Notes: generated by a model from the letters alone, not told the origin. A DNA stretch of 64,000 nucleotides from Mycolicibacterium neoaurum ATCC 25795 (GCF_000691525.1 NZ_JMDW01000008.1:248001-312000); one strand, 5' to 3'. Numbered from the stretch's first letter, positions 1 to 8,692 are shown. Translations and numbers: made by a program.

Positions 1-762
1 CTCGTCGCGGCGCAGACCCGCGTAGTAGGACAGCAGGGGACGCAGCGCCGCATCGGCGGGGCGCTTGGCCGTGGCCAGCGCACCGACGCCGATGTTCACC
101 TCACCATTGCCAAGGGGGAAGATCCAGCCGTATCCGGGCAGCACCTCACCCTGCGGAGACCGCAGCTCCAGATGCGAGGTGATCCACGGTTCATCCGAGC
201 GTGGTGTGGCGATGTACGCGCGAATGGCGGTGCCGTACACCGTCTCGCGATGCCAGACCCGACCCAGCGCGCGGCCCAGTGTGGACCGGGCGCCGTCGGC
301 GACGATCAATTCGCCCACCCGGATCTCCGAACCGTCGTCGAGCAACAGCTCCGATACCCGCCCGGACGGATCGTGACGGACGTCAACGGCTTTGACGCCG
401 AGCATCATCTTGGCGCCCTCGTCGGCGGCCACCATCCTGATCCGGTCGTCCAACTCGGTGCGCGGCACCGCGCTGCTGGTCGCCGGGAACGAAGGACCGG
501 GCCAGCGCACTTCGACGTCGGCGCCGAAGCCCGACATCCGCAGGCCGTGGTGAGTGATCCGGCCGCTCAACCAGTCGCCGAGGCCCAGCTGACGCAGTTC
601 GGCGATGGCGCGTGGGGTCAGCCCGTCCCCGCAGGCCTTGTCGCGGGGGAACTGCGCCGAGTCGATCACCAGGACGTCGCGACCGGCCCGGGCCGCCCAG
701 GCGGCGGCCGCCGAGCCCGCGGGCCCGGCGCCTACAACAACCACATCTGCTGGACTCGGCAC
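1..762 (-). CDS. menJ: Geranylgeranyl/menaquinone reductase MenJ, 3' end outside window
   Basis: FAD-dependent reductase of the geranylgeranyl reductase family. In mycobacteria MenJ saturates one isoprene unit of the menaquinone side chain at the membrane. The visible N-terminal part begins with a Rossmann FAD motif (VVVVGAGPAGSAAA) followed by the family signature KACGDGLTP. The gene runs off the left edge, so about 254 codons are seen. The start is taken as GTG at 762 because the FAD strand follows six codons later; a GGGAGG directly abuts it, which is closer than usual, so a TTG seven codons upstream is possible. It is divergent from the polyprenyl diphosphate synthase gene 20 bases away, matching the Rv0561c/Rv0562 arrangement, so both probably serve menaquinone side-chain synthesis and maturation. 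Confidence 0.9.
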   Translation of the reverse strand, partial: MPSPADVVVVGAGPAGSAAAAWAARAGRDVLVIDSAQFPRDKACGDGLTPRAIAELRQLGLGDWLSGRITHHGLRMSGFGADVEVRWPGPSFPATSSAVPRTELDDRIRMVAADEGAKMMLGVKAVDVRHDPSGRVSELLLDDGSEIRVGELIVADGARSTLGRALGRVWHRETVYGTAIRAYIATPRSDEPWITSHLELRSPQGEVLPGYGWIFPLGNGEVNIGVGALATAKRPADAALRPLLSYYAGLRRDE

Positions 763-782
763 CCTCCCAGTATGTTGGAACA

Positions 783-1790
783 ATGAGGACACCGGCGAGC
801 GTGGTGGCGGGCGTGGATTTCGGGGACCCCGATTTCGCGACGCGGGTGCGTGACGGCGTGGAACGCGTCGAGGATCTGATGTCTACCGAGCTGGGCAAGG
901 CCGATGTGCTGATGGCCGAGGCGGTCCAGCATCTCTTCCAGGCCGGCGGCAAGCGCTTCCGCCCGCTGTTCACCGTGCTGGCGGGTTCGCTGGGACCGCG
1001 GCCGGAGGATCCGGAGGTCACCATCGCCGGCGCCGTCATCGAGCTGGTGCACCTGGCCACGCTCTATCACGACGACGTGATGGACGAGGCCCAGGTGCGG
1101 CGCGGTGCCGACAGCGCCAACGCCCGCTGGGGCAACAACATCGCCATCCTGGCCGGTGACTACCTGTTCGCAACCGCCTCCCGATTGGTCTCCCGACTCG
1201 GCCCGGACGCCGTGCGGGTGATCGCCGATACCTTCGCCCAGCTGGTCACCGGCCAGATGCGGGAGACCCGCGGAGCTGCCGAGGGCACCGACGAGATCGA
1301 GCACTACCTCAAGGTGGTCTACGAGAAGACCGCCTGCCTGATCGAGGCATCCGGCCGGTTCGGGGCGACGTTCTCCGGTGCCGACACCGAGCAGATCGAG
1401 CGGTTGTCCCGGCTGGGCGGCATCGTCGGCACGGTCTTCCAGATCTCCGACGACATCATCGACATCGACAGTGACCCGGACGAATCGGGCAAGCTGCCCG
1501 GGACCGACCTGCGCGAGGGTGTGCACACCCTGCCGGTGCTCTACGCCCTGCGCGAGGACGGCGCCGACGCCGACCGGTTGCGGCTGCTGCTGGCCGCGCC
1601 GCTGACCGATGACGCCGAGGTCGCCGAGGCGCTGACCCTGCTGCGCCGCTCCCCGGGCATGGCCAAGGCCAAGGAGAAGGTGCGCGAGTACGCCGGACGG
1701 GCCCGCGACGAGCTGGCCAACCTGCCGGCCGGACCCGGCCGCGACGCCCTGGCCACACTGGTCGACTACACCGTCAACCGGCACGGCTGA
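783..1790 (+). CDS. grcC1: Polyprenyl diphosphate synthase
   Basis: All-trans isoprenyl diphosphate synthase of 335 residues, which condenses isopentenyl diphosphate onto an allylic primer to build a long polyprenyl chain. Both aspartate-rich motifs that bind Mg-diphosphate are visible: DDVMD at residues 97-101 and DDIID at 223-227, together with the GGKRFRP primer-binding stretch near residue 56. The ATG at 783 is chosen because the reading frame upstream runs through the divergent menJ gene; homologues begin at this point. Its position beside menJ suggests that the product is the menaquinone prenyl tail. Chain length cannot be read from sequence alone. Confidence 0.92.
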   Translation: MRTPASVVAGVDFGDPDFATRVRDGVERVEDLMSTELGKADVLMAEAVQHLFQAGGKRFRPLFTVLAGSLGPRPEDPEVTIAGAVIELVHLATLYHDDVMDEAQVRRGADSANARWGNNIAILAGDYLFATASRLVSRLGPDAVRVIADTFAQLVTGQMRETRGAAEGTDEIEHYLKVVYEKTACLIEASGRFGATFSGADTEQIERLSRLGGIVGTVFQISDDIIDIDSDPDESGKLPGTDLREGVHTLPVLYALREDGADADRLRLLLAAPLTDDAEVAEALTLLRRSPGMAKAKEKVREYAGRARDELANLPAGPGRDALATLVDYTVNRHG

Positions 1791-1855
1791 GTCACCGGAA
1801 CCTGAAGCGGTCGTCGGCCGTTGAATCAGCGAAGACTCTCGGAGGAGAAAAGCTG

Positions 1856-2722
1856 ATGACCTGGCATCCCCATGCCAATCGATTGAAGACGTTCGTGCTG
1901 CTGGTCGGCATGTCCGCGCTGATCGTCTTCATCGGTGCCCTGTTCCAGAACCAGTCGATCCTCATGCTGGCCGTGCTCTTCGCCGTCGGCATGAACGCCT
2001 ACGTCTACTTCAACAGCGACAAGATGGCGCTGCGGGCCATGCACGCCCAGCCCGTCAACGAGATGCAGGCGCCGGCGATGTACCGGATCGTGCGGGAGCT
2101 CGCGACCGTTGCGCGCCAGCCGATGCCGCGGCTCTATATCAGCGATACCGCCGCGCCCAACGCATTCGCCACCGGTCGCAACCCGCGTAATGCCGCGGTG
2201 TGCTGCACCACCGGCATCCTCGGCATCCTCGACGAGCGCGAGCTGCGTGCGGTGCTCGGCCATGAGCTGTCCCACGTCTACAACCGCGACATCCTGATCT
2301 CGTGTGTGGCCGGAGCGATGGCCTCGGTCATCACCGCCCTGGCCAATATCGCGGTGTTCGCCTCGATGTTCGGCGGTAACCGCGAAGGTGGCGCGAATCC
2401 CTTTGCGATGCTGCTGGTTTCGATGCTCGGTCCGATCGCGGCGACCGTCGTCAAGCTCGCGGTGTCACGGTCGCGGGAGTACCAGGCCGACCAGTCCGGC
2501 GCCGAGTTGACCGGTGATCCGCTGGCCTTGGCCAGCGCCCTGCGCAAGATCGCCTACGGTGTGCAGGCCGCGCCGCTGCCGCCCGAGCCCCAACTGGCCG
2601 ATCAGGCGCACCTGATGATCGCCAACCCGTTCCGGGCGGGGGAGAAGATCGGCAAGCTGTTCTCCACCCACCCGCCGATCGAGGACCGCATCCGTCGGCT
2701 GGAGCAGATGGCCGGCCGCTGA
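1856..2722 (+). CDS. htpX: Zinc metalloprotease HtpX
   Basis: Membrane-embedded M48-family protease of 288 residues that degrades damaged membrane proteins. Two hydrophobic segments lie near the N-terminus (about residues 13-50), and further ones flank residues 150-200. The zinc-binding HELSH is at residues 136-140, and the downstream glutamate ligand lies in SREYQAD. Length matches the family (about 286 residues). The ATG is preceded by GGAGGAG with good spacing. It is codirectional with grcC1, 65 bases downstream, and convergent with the DUF559 gene, from which it is separated by a palindrome. Confidence 0.95.
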   Translation: MTWHPHANRLKTFVLLVGMSALIVFIGALFQNQSILMLAVLFAVGMNAYVYFNSDKMALRAMHAQPVNEMQAPAMYRIVRELATVARQPMPRLYISDTAAPNAFATGRNPRNAAVCCTTGILGILDERELRAVLGHELSHVYNRDILISCVAGAMASVITALANIAVFASMFGGNREGGANPFAMLLVSMLGPIAATVVKLAVSRSREYQADQSGAELTGDPLALASALRKIAYGVQAAPLPPEPQLADQAHLMIANPFRAGEKIGKLFSTHPPIEDRIRRLEQMAGR

Positions 2723-2727
2723 GGCTT

Positions 2728-2782
2728 TGCGATTTCGGTGAGGATACGTGTGGTCTGCGCACGTTATCTCACCGAAATCGCA
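2728..2782. repeat. Palindrome A1, core TGCGATTTCGGTGAGGAT
   Basis: A 23-base left arm starting TGCGATTTCGGTGAGGAT (2728) pairs with a right arm ending at 2782 across a 9-base loop, with two mismatches. The same core recurs at 3666-3720 on the other side of the intervening DUF559 gene. The right arm encodes the last residues and the stop codon of that gene. It could also act as a bidirectional terminator between the convergent htpX and DUF559 genes. Confidence 0.9.
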
Positions 2783-3624
2783 GCGCGGGTGACTGAGATG
2801 ACCCGATCCGGATACTCGACCAGGTCCAGCCAGGTGAACCTGATCACTGTCCATCCGTTCAGGACGAGGTAGTTCTGCCGACGACGGTCTTTGACGAACT
2901 TGTCCGGGTCGCTGTGAAAAGCCCAGCCATCCACCTCGATGGCCACCATGAGATCTGGAAAAGCGACGTCAACCTTGTACGGGCCGACCTGATGGTTGGC
3001 CACCCACCCGGTGATGCGGTGCTCCACGAGCAGAGAGATCATCAGCCGTTCGGCCTCGGATTGGGCGCCGCTTTCCGCCGCGCGCAGTAGTCGTCGTGCG
3101 GCGGGTGACCCATATCGGCCCTTGTTCCGCATGTGTGTCTGCCAAAGCTCGGGCAGGGTGGCGCTCGCCTGCAACGCCGAGTCCATGATCTTCGGCCCGC
3201 CGGAACGGCGGGTGGCTGCTTCGACGGCCGTCAACGCCAGCGTGGTGACGCGAAGACCGCGCAAGCCGACGACATCGCGAGAATCGAGATCGCGACGTCG
3301 GGGGCGGCAACCTGGCCTGGCGCGGCCGTATCCGTTGCGCGCCAACGTCACTTCCACGATCTTGGGCGGGAAGCGGGTGAGCTCGTGCCACCATGCGGCG
3401 GCCAGTCCGCTCGCGCACGCGGCGGGCCCATAGGACCAGACCGCGGCCCGGATACGTGCTGCATCGTCGAATGGACGGTCGTCTGCGAAGTACACCCCCG
3501 GCGCACATCGGCGCCACGACCCAGCGCGCACCCGCCGCCGCACCGCGTCTGGACTCAGGCCCAACGAGCGCGCCTGTGCCAGCGTGATGACGCCGTCATT
3601 GCAACGCACGTGGTCGTTCAGCAT
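2764..3624 (-). CDS. DUF559 (Vsr-like) nuclease-fold protein with AbiEi-type N-terminus
   Basis: A 286-residue protein. The N-terminal part (about 1-90) resembles the winged-helix domain of AbiEi-type antitoxins (DGVITLAQARSLGLSPDAVRRRVRAGSW ending in PGVYF). The C-terminal part is a DUF559 domain, related to the very-short-patch-repair (Vsr) endonuclease fold: VDVAFPDLMVAIEVDGWAFHSD, a basic KFVKDRRRQNYL, and GWTVIRFTWLDL. No partner gene of a restriction or toxin system is adjacent. The ATG at 3624 is followed immediately by the conserved N-terminal domain. The final residues AAISVR and the TAA stop are encoded by one arm of palindrome A1. It sits between htpX and gpsA, which are neighbours in M. 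tuberculosis, so it looks inserted. The function is unknown; nuclease activity is inferred from fold only. Confidence 0.85.
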   Translation of the reverse strand: MLNDHVRCNDGVITLAQARSLGLSPDAVRRRVRAGSWRRCAPGVYFADDRPFDDAARIRAAVWSYGPAACASGLAAAWWHELTRFPPKIVEVTLARNGYGRARPGCRPRRRDLDSRDVVGLRGLRVTTLALTAVEAATRRSGGPKIMDSALQASATLPELWQTHMRNKGRYGSPAARRLLRAAESGAQSEAERLMISLLVEHRITGWVANHQVGPYKVDVAFPDLMVAIEVDGWAFHSDPDKFVKDRRRQNYLVLNGWTVIRFTWLDLVEYPDRVISVTRAAISVR

Positions 3625-3665
3625 GCTTGATTCGACGCAGCGTCGCGGTGTCCGGTTCCACTCTT

Positions 3666-3720
3666 TGCGATTTCGGTGAGGATCCGTGCGGTGAGCGCCT
3701 GAATCCTCACCGAAATCGCA
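3666..3720. repeat. Palindrome A2, same core as A1
   Basis: A perfect 18-base inverted repeat, TGCGATTTCGGTGAGGAT at 3666-3683 and its complement at 3703-3720, with a 19-base loop. The core is identical to A1, whose loop is different. It lies 42 bases upstream of the DUF559 start and just before the next gene on the + strand. Confidence 0.92.
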
Positions 3721-3732
3721 CGAGGGGATAGG

Positions 3733-4281
3733 GTGTGGCGCATGCGTACCCGAGGTGTGCTGAGTGCCGTGGCAGCCATGGCTGCGCTGAGCGCCCCCGC
3801 GATCGCGGGAGCCGAACCCCCGCCGCCGCCTCCTCCGCCACCGGCGCCCGATATCGGCGGCTACGCATTGGTGAAGCCCTCGGAGTACGCGGTCAACGAC
3901 GGCAGCATGTATGCCTTCACCGCTGGCGCGGGCATCACCTGCGTCATGAGCCGGGCCAACGGCAGCTACGGCTGCAGCGGACCGCCCTTCCCCGGTGCCC
4001 CGGGCGGCGCCAACGTCGTCACCGGCGCGCAGATCGGCGCTCCGGGATTCGCCGTCGCGGCCAACCCGGTCTATGTCGGCGACAAGCCGGCGCTGCCGCT
4101 GCCCGCGAACTCGCGCATCAGCTTCCAGCACGTCACCTGTGGCACCGATGGTGCGTTGATCACCTGCCAGAACTCGTTCGACCAGTCCGGATTCGTCATC
4201 AGCCAGGGCGGCAGCTGGATCGTCAACCCCACCAACCCACTGCTGGACCGGCCCGAGGGACGCAACCCCTACTTCAACTGA
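3733..4281 (+). CDS. Exported proline-rich N-terminus protein, function unknown
   Basis: About 182 residues with a clear signal peptide (basic start, hydrophobic AVAAMAALSAPAIA, then AGAEPP), followed by nine consecutive prolines and a globular domain of about 130 residues with four cysteines (ITCVMS, GCSG, HVTCGT, ITCQNS), which could form two disulphides outside the cytoplasm. The GTG at 3733 is favoured because GAGGGG lies five bases upstream; the ATG at 3742 is an alternative three codons in. I recognise the general type (secreted mycobacterial protein) but no named family. It is convergent with gpsA, 14 bases away. Confidence 0.8.
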   Translation: MWRMRTRGVLSAVAAMAALSAPAIAGAEPPPPPPPPPAPDIGGYALVKPSEYAVNDGSMYAFTAGAGITCVMSRANGSYGCSGPPFPGAPGGANVVTGAQIGAPGFAVAANPVYVGDKPALPLPANSRISFQHVTCGTDGALITCQNSFDQSGFVISQGGSWIVNPTNPLLDRPEGRNPYFN

Positions 4282-4295
4282 GCCGACCGGTGGGC

Positions 4296-5321
4296 TCAGA
4301 ACCCGGAGCCGTGCACCTCGTGGCCCGGGTTCTCCACCATCAGCCCGCGGTAGGCGTCCTCGACCGTGTGCCCGTGATTGATGACACCGTCGACCTCGCG
4401 GGCGATCGGCATGCTCAGGTCGTACTTCTCGGCGAACTCCATGATGACCGAGGCCGCCTTGACGCCCTCGGCGACCTGATTCATCGAGGCGATGATCTCC
4501 TCGACGGTCTTCCCCGAACCCAGCTGCTCACCGACATGCCGGTTGCGGCTGCGCAGCGAGGTGCAGGTGACGATCAGATCGCCCATGCCGGCCAGTCCGC
4601 CGAAGGTGTCCCGGTGCCCACCCATCGCGACGCCCAGCTTGGACATCTCGGAGACCGCGCGGGCCATCACCATGGCGCGGGTGTTCTCCCCGATGCCCAG
4701 CGAGTAGCCCATGCCGACGGCGATGGCGTAGACGTTCTTGAGCGCGCCCGCCATCTCGACGCCGACGACATCGTCGGTGGTGTACGTGCGGAAGCGCCGG
4801 GTCCGGAACAACCCCGCCAGGTTGGCGGCGAGGTGCTGATCGGGCATCGCCAGCACGGCCGCGGCGGCATAACCCTCGGCGACCTCGCGGGCGATGTTGG
4901 GCCCGGCCAGGATTCCCGCCGGATGCCCGGGCAGCACCTCGTCGACGATCTGGCTCATCCGCATGTTGGTGCCCTGCTCAAGGCCTTTCACCAATGACAC
5001 CACCGGCACCCACGGGCGTAGCTCGCGCGCCAGCTCGATGAGCACCCCACGGAAGCCGTGCGAGGGCACGCCCATCACGATGACGTCGGCGCGCTGGGCG
5101 GCCTCCGAGAAATCGGTGGTCGCCTGCAGTCCGTCGGGCAGCACGCACTCGTCGCCCAGATACCGGGAGTTGCGGTGGTTCTCGTTGATGTCCTTGGCGG
5201 TCTCCTCGGAACGCACCCATTGCAGGGTGGGCCCGCGCCGAGCACAGATGGAGGCGACGGTGGTTCCCCAGGAGCCGCCGCCGAGGACGACGACGTTCGG
5301 TTCGCGTTGTGCAGGTGCCAT
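4296..5321 (-). CDS. gpsA: Glycerol-3-phosphate dehydrogenase [NAD(P)+]
   Basis: A 341-residue cytosolic enzyme that reduces dihydroxyacetone phosphate to sn-glycerol 3-phosphate for phospholipid synthesis. The N-terminal nucleotide-binding loop GGGSWGT is at about residues 15-21. The conserved LVKGLEQGT, LAGPNIAREVAEGYA and catalytic-lysine GALKNVYAIAVG segments follow in family order. Length is normal. Its position beside yajQ matches Rv0564c-Rv0566c, although the monooxygenase gene found between them in M. tuberculosis is absent here. Confidence 0.95.
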   Translation of the reverse strand: MAPAQREPNVVVLGGGSWGTTVASICARRGPTLQWVRSEETAKDINENHRNSRYLGDECVLPDGLQATTDFSEAAQRADVIVMGVPSHGFRGVLIELARELRPWVPVVSLVKGLEQGTNMRMSQIVDEVLPGHPAGILAGPNIAREVAEGYAAAAVLAMPDQHLAANLAGLFRTRRFRTYTTDDVVGVEMAGALKNVYAIAVGMGYSLGIGENTRAMVMARAVSEMSKLGVAMGGHRDTFGGLAGMGDLIVTCTSLRSRNRHVGEQLGSGKTVEEIIASMNQVAEGVKAASVIMEFAEKYDLSMPIAREVDGVINHGHTVEDAYRGLMVENPGHEVHGSGF

Positions 5322-5387
5322 CCGGTCAGCGTATTGCCGCGACGGTGCCGGTGAGCCCGACTTGCCGAACTCCCCGGGGCCGAAGCG

Positions 5388-5879
5388 CTACCGGTAGTTG
5401 ACGAACTGCAGCGCCACCGGGAGGTCGGCCCCGCGCAGCAGCGCCTGCACGGCCTGCAAATCGTCCCGCTTCTTCGAGCTGACCCGGATCTCCTCGCCCT
5501 GGATCTGCGCCTTGACGCCCTTGGGGCCCTCGTCGCGGATCAGCTTGGTGATCTTCTTGGCGTTCTCGCTGTCGATGCCCTGCTTGATGCTGCCGATGAT
5601 CTTGTAGGTCTTTCCCGAGGGCTGCGGGTCGCCGGCATCGAAGGCCTTCATCGAGATGTCGCGGCGGATCAGCTTCTCCTTGAAGACGTCGACCGCGGCC
5701 TTCACGCGCTCCTCGGTGGAGGAGGTCAGGATGATGCCCTCCTCGCCCTGCCACTCGATGGTGGTGTCCGTGCCGCGGAAGTCGAACCGGGTTGCCAACT
5801 CCTTGGCCGCCTGGTTGAGCGCGTTGTCGACCTCCTGGCGGTCGGCCTTGCTGACGATGTCGAAGCTTGAATCCGCCAT
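5388..5879 (-). CDS. YajQ-family nucleotide-binding protein
   Basis: UPF0234/YajQ protein of 163 residues, the same length as Rv0566c. The family has two RNP-like alpha/beta domains; some members bind RNA or cyclic di-GMP, but the role in mycobacteria is unsettled. The start is ATG 5879 ([20 protein letters not shown]) with GAGGAGGG just upstream; the frame continues farther upstream, but without a ribosome site or conservation. It lies upstream of gpsA on the same strand with a 66-base gap. Confidence 0.93.
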   Translation of the reverse strand: MADSSFDIVSKADRQEVDNALNQAAKELATRFDFRGTDTTIEWQGEEGIILTSSTEERVKAAVDVFKEKLIRRDISMKAFDAGDPQPSGKTYKIIGSIKQGIDSENAKKITKLIRDEGPKGVKAQIQGEEIRVSSKKRDDLQAVQALLRGADLPVALQFVNYR

Positions 5880-5950
5880 TGGACCCTCCTCATGGTGCCG
5901 TTTTCGTCTTCGGTACATCCTCGTTGTAGTCTGCTACTCGCACCAAATCC

Positions 5951-6033
5951 GGCAGGTTGCCCGAGCGGCCAATGGGAGCGGACTGTAAATCCGTCGGCTA
6001 ACGCCTACACAGGTTCGAATCCTGTACCTGCCA
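5951..6033 (+). tRNA. tRNA-Tyr (GTA)
   Basis: Class II tRNA with a long variable arm. The acceptor arms GGCAGGT and ACCTGCC pair perfectly, the T-loop GGTTCGAATCC is standard, and anticodon GTA is at 5985-5987. The CCA end is partly encoded (CCACA follows). A strong terminator follows immediately. Confidence 0.97.
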
Positions 6034-6039
6034 CACTGG

Positions 6040-6066
6040 TCAGGCCCCCTTTCCGAGGGGGCCTGA
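6040..6066 (+). terminator. Rho-independent-type terminator after tRNA-Tyr
   Basis: A perfect GC-rich inverted repeat (TCAGGCCCC and GGGGCCTGA) with a short loop, followed by a T-containing stretch, seven bases after the tRNA. Confidence 0.85.
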
Positions 6067-6542
6067 CGTGTTTCTATCGCCCGCGACGCGCCTCCGTCCG
6101 CCGATCGGCTGAATCTCTGGACGCCTGTCAAGGTGTGTTCTCGATCTCAGCAACCTCACAGCGGCCGCACCGCCGGCGGCCAGGCCCTGCGACGGGTAAC
6201 GCGTCACCAGCCCCGGTGATGTGGCGCGCCGGGTCGCTGGCGGCGTCGCGGCCGCGCGTGATCCTGGACCGACGGAGCCGACGGGGGGTTGCCGACAACT
6301 GCAGGCCCCTGACGGCCGAGCTACCTATCGGTGCGCCGAACAAAGCGAATCGCCCAGCCTCGGTGGCGAACCCGGACGCGCGAGTTCAGCAAACTCGGGG
6401 CCGCGAGCGCGAGCTGCGCAGATGTGCGCTGTGGCCCTACTATTCGCCGCAAGAGATCGGTGTCACCGCGAAAGATGCACCCGCAAGTGCAGATTCAGCA
6501 ACTCGTGGGCACCGTCGGGGGATCATCATGAAGGAGTCTGGG
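6067..6542. other. Intergenic region without a recognisable gene
   Basis: About 475 bases between the tRNA-Tyr terminator and the next start. Open frames here are side effects of high GC, and their translations look unlike proteins. It presumably holds the promoter of the exported protein downstream. I see no repeat or RNA structure I can name. Confidence 0.6.
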
Positions 6543-7871
6543 GTGAACAAGCGTCACCGAATCAGTCGTGTCGCCGTCGCGGTACCCGCGGTGGCCGTCC
6601 TGCTCGCCGCAGGAGTCGTCGACCACACCGTGCCGGCCGCCCCCGCGCCACCAGTGGTCCAGCAGCACCGCACCCTCTCCGCCCAAGCCGTCGAACTGGC
6701 CGCGCTGGCGCTGTTCGCCGTGCCCGGCGCCGGTGTGCAGTTCCCGGCCGGCGCCCTGGACACCCAGGATGGTGGCGTCTGGCGCCGCATCCCGGACGTC
6801 ACCGTCCTCAACGACCCGGTGCGCTATCCCGGCAGCGTCACCGCGGCATCCGTTGACGCCGGGGCGACCTGGCTCACCGAACTGCTCGCGGCCCGTGACC
6901 CGGCCACCACCGTCAGCGCCATCAATACCGGATCGTTCGGCGGCCGCGTCGCCGCCGAGGCGCTGAACAGGCTGGCCGCCACCGGTTACGACATGTCGAG
7001 CGTGTTCGGCGTCTTCTACGGCGACTCCAACACCCCGGGCACCGGCATCTTCGCCCGCTACGGCCCCGACGAGCCCACCTTCGGTTCCGATGTGTTGGGC
7101 GGCGCCATCGCTTTGCCCGACGGCACCTATCTGCGCCTCAACCGCGAGTACGACCCCATCGCCTACTTCCCGCGGTATCTGTTCAACCCGATGAGCTGGA
7201 TCCAGCTGGCCGCCGGGTTCATCTTCGAACACTCCCGACTGCAGGATTTCGACTTCGAGGATCCCGAGAACGTGGTCACCGTCGACGGAAACGTCGTCAC
7301 GGTGCGGGTGCACAGCCCGGTGATGCCACTGCTGACGCCGCTCAAGCTGCTCGGTGTGCCGACCCAGTTCATCGACGCCCTGCAGGCGATCCTGCAGCCG
7401 ATGGTGGAGAGCACCGGCATGTACGAGACCGGCCGAATCCAGTTCCTGCCCACACCGCAGCAGGCGTTCACCCACCTGCAGAACATCGCCGCCGGCTTCG
7501 CGCGGGCGGGCGAGATTCTTGCCGGGACGGCGCCGACGCCGGAACCACCGAGTGCGCCGCCAGTGGTCACCGCGCCGGACACGACCTCGGAGATCATCGA
7601 CGCGATGGAGGATCGGGACGCCGAACTCAACGGCATCACCTCGAAGCCTGAACGGCAGGCGCTGACGGTGGAGTCCGAGGACGACGAATCCGATTCCGAG
7701 GAACGCACATTCGAGCGCACAGAGTTCACCGATTCTGACAACGATCCCGATGCGCTGACGGCCGCCGATCCCGATCCCGAGGTCGTCGAACCCGACCCGG
7801 GTCCCGAGCCGTCCGAGCCCGCCGATACGGCACCGCCGCCCTCAGACGACGACGGCGCCGATCCCGAGTAG
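6543..7871 (+). CDS. Exported PE-PPE-domain-like protein with acidic tail
   Basis: A 442-residue protein. The start is GTG 6543, chosen because AAGGAG lies six bases upstream; an in-frame ATG at 6528 precedes that ribosome site. A signal or anchor segment (VAVAVPAVAVLLAAGVV) follows a basic NKRHR start. The core (about residues 50-310) resembles the PE-PPE domain, a cutinase-like alpha/beta hydrolase: VPGAGVQFPAG, FGVFYGDSNTPGTGIFARYG, REYDPIAYFPRYLFNPMS. The nucleophile elbow, normally GxSxG, reads TGSFGG, so catalysis is uncertain. There is no PE or PPE head. The last roughly 100 residues are rich in Asp, Glu and Pro and probably disordered. It is convergent with a cutinase gene across a strong terminator. 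Family assignment is from motif resemblance. Confidence 0.65.
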   Translation: MNKRHRISRVAVAVPAVAVLLAAGVVDHTVPAAPAPPVVQQHRTLSAQAVELAALALFAVPGAGVQFPAGALDTQDGGVWRRIPDVTVLNDPVRYPGSVTAASVDAGATWLTELLAARDPATTVSAINTGSFGGRVAAEALNRLAATGYDMSSVFGVFYGDSNTPGTGIFARYGPDEPTFGSDVLGGAIALPDGTYLRLNREYDPIAYFPRYLFNPMSWIQLAAGFIFEHSRLQDFDFEDPENVVTVDGNVVTVRVHSPVMPLLTPLKLLGVPTQFIDALQAILQPMVESTGMYETGRIQFLPTPQQAFTHLQNIAAGFARAGEILAGTAPTPEPPSAPPVVTAPDTTSEIIDAMEDRDAELNGITSKPERQALTVESEDDESDSEERTFERTEFTDSDNDPDALTAADPDPEVVEPDPGPEPSEPADTAPPPSDDDGADPE

Positions 7872-7877
7872 AAACCA

Positions 7878-7919
7878 ACACGATCGAGGCCCCCTCGCCA
7901 GAGGGGGCCTCGATCGTGT
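7878..7919. terminator. Bidirectional terminator between convergent genes
   Basis: An 18-base perfect inverted repeat, ACACGATCGAGGCCCCCT and its complement, with a 6-base loop. It lies between the converging ends of the PE-PPE-like gene and the cutinase gene, so it can serve both. Confidence 0.9.
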
Positions 7920-7924
7920 CGGGA

Positions 7925-8692
7925 TCAGCCGACCTGCGCTGCCGCCTGCACCATGGTTGCCGACGGGGCTGCGGCGCCGAGGCGCCCGACCACGAAATCG
8001 GCTGCCTGATTTGCCATTCCGTTGCTCTTGTAGGAGCTGTGTGCGGCGCGGTCCCACCCGCCGGGGAAGCAGACCGGGTCCCCGGCGGCGCACAGCTGCA
8101 GGCTCTTGCCGGCATACAGGTCGCCGATCGCGATCGGGGGAGCGCTGCGATCGGCCAGGCTCAGGAACCAGTTGTCGGGGGTGCCGAACAGCACGACCGC
8201 GGACACATGCGAGGCGACATCGGCGGGCATCGGCCCGGCCAGTCCGGCGGGCAGGGTGTACCCGGCGGGCACGCTGCTGCTGGTGCTGTAGCCCGCCACC
8301 GCGGCGCCCTGCGAGTACCCGCCGAGCACGATCTTGGTGTCGGGGCAGTCGGCGGCGATCTGCTGAATGTGATTGGTGGCGTCGGCGATACCGTCGACGG
8401 CCCGGCCGAAGTCCAGCGATGCCGGGTAGTTGACCCCGTACACGCTGACCGACTGGCCGGGTAGCCGCGCGTTCAACGCGTCGACGAATGCCTGACCGGT
8501 CGCGCCGACGCCCGGGGCCTCGAAGGTGCCGCGGGCGAACACCACGGCGACATCCGCGCAGGAATCGGCGGCGGCCTTCGCGGTGGCGGCGGGACCGGCG
8601 AAGAGTCCGGCGACGACGGCGAAGACGGCCAGGGCTGCGAACAGTGCCGAGCGTGCGGCCCGCGCCGCCCAGGTCTGTGGCGATGTGCTCAT
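7925..8692 (-). CDS. Secreted cutinase-family serine esterase
   Basis: A 255-residue cutinase-like hydrolase (the group called Culp or CFP21-like in mycobacteria) that cleaves ester or lipid substrates outside the cell. A signal sequence occupies about residues 15-42 (hydrophobic LFAALAVFAVVAGLFAG, then AKAAADSC). The catalytic Ser127 is in GYSQG, and a likely Asp205 (AAGDPVC) and His218 (RAAHSSY) complete the triad. Paired cysteines near residues 45/116 and 201/208 fit the disulphides of the family. ATG start at 8692. It shares a 361-base divergent upstream region with the RbpA-like gene. Confidence 0.92.
   Translation of the reverse strand: MSTSPQTWAARAARSALFAALAVFAVVAGLFAGPAATAKAAADSCADVAVVFARGTFEAPGVGATGQAFVDALNARLPGQSVSVYGVNYPASLDFGRAVDGIADATNHIQQIAADCPDTKIVLGGYSQGAAVAGYSTSSSVPAGYTLPAGLAGPMPADVASHVSAVVLFGTPDNWFLSLADRSAPPIAIGDLYAGKSLQLCAAGDPVCFPGGWDRAAHSSYKSNGMANQAADFVVGRLGAAAPSATMVQAAAQVG

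Noticed and set aside
383..1784. Long minus-strand frames opposite grcC1
   Set aside because: Shadow frames of a high-GC coding region; translations are low-complexity and the + strand gene is certain.
5951..6033. tRNA-Tyr as an integration site for a mobile element
   Set aside because: No repeated tRNA 3' end, integrase or mobility gene was found downstream; the terminator and normal genes follow.
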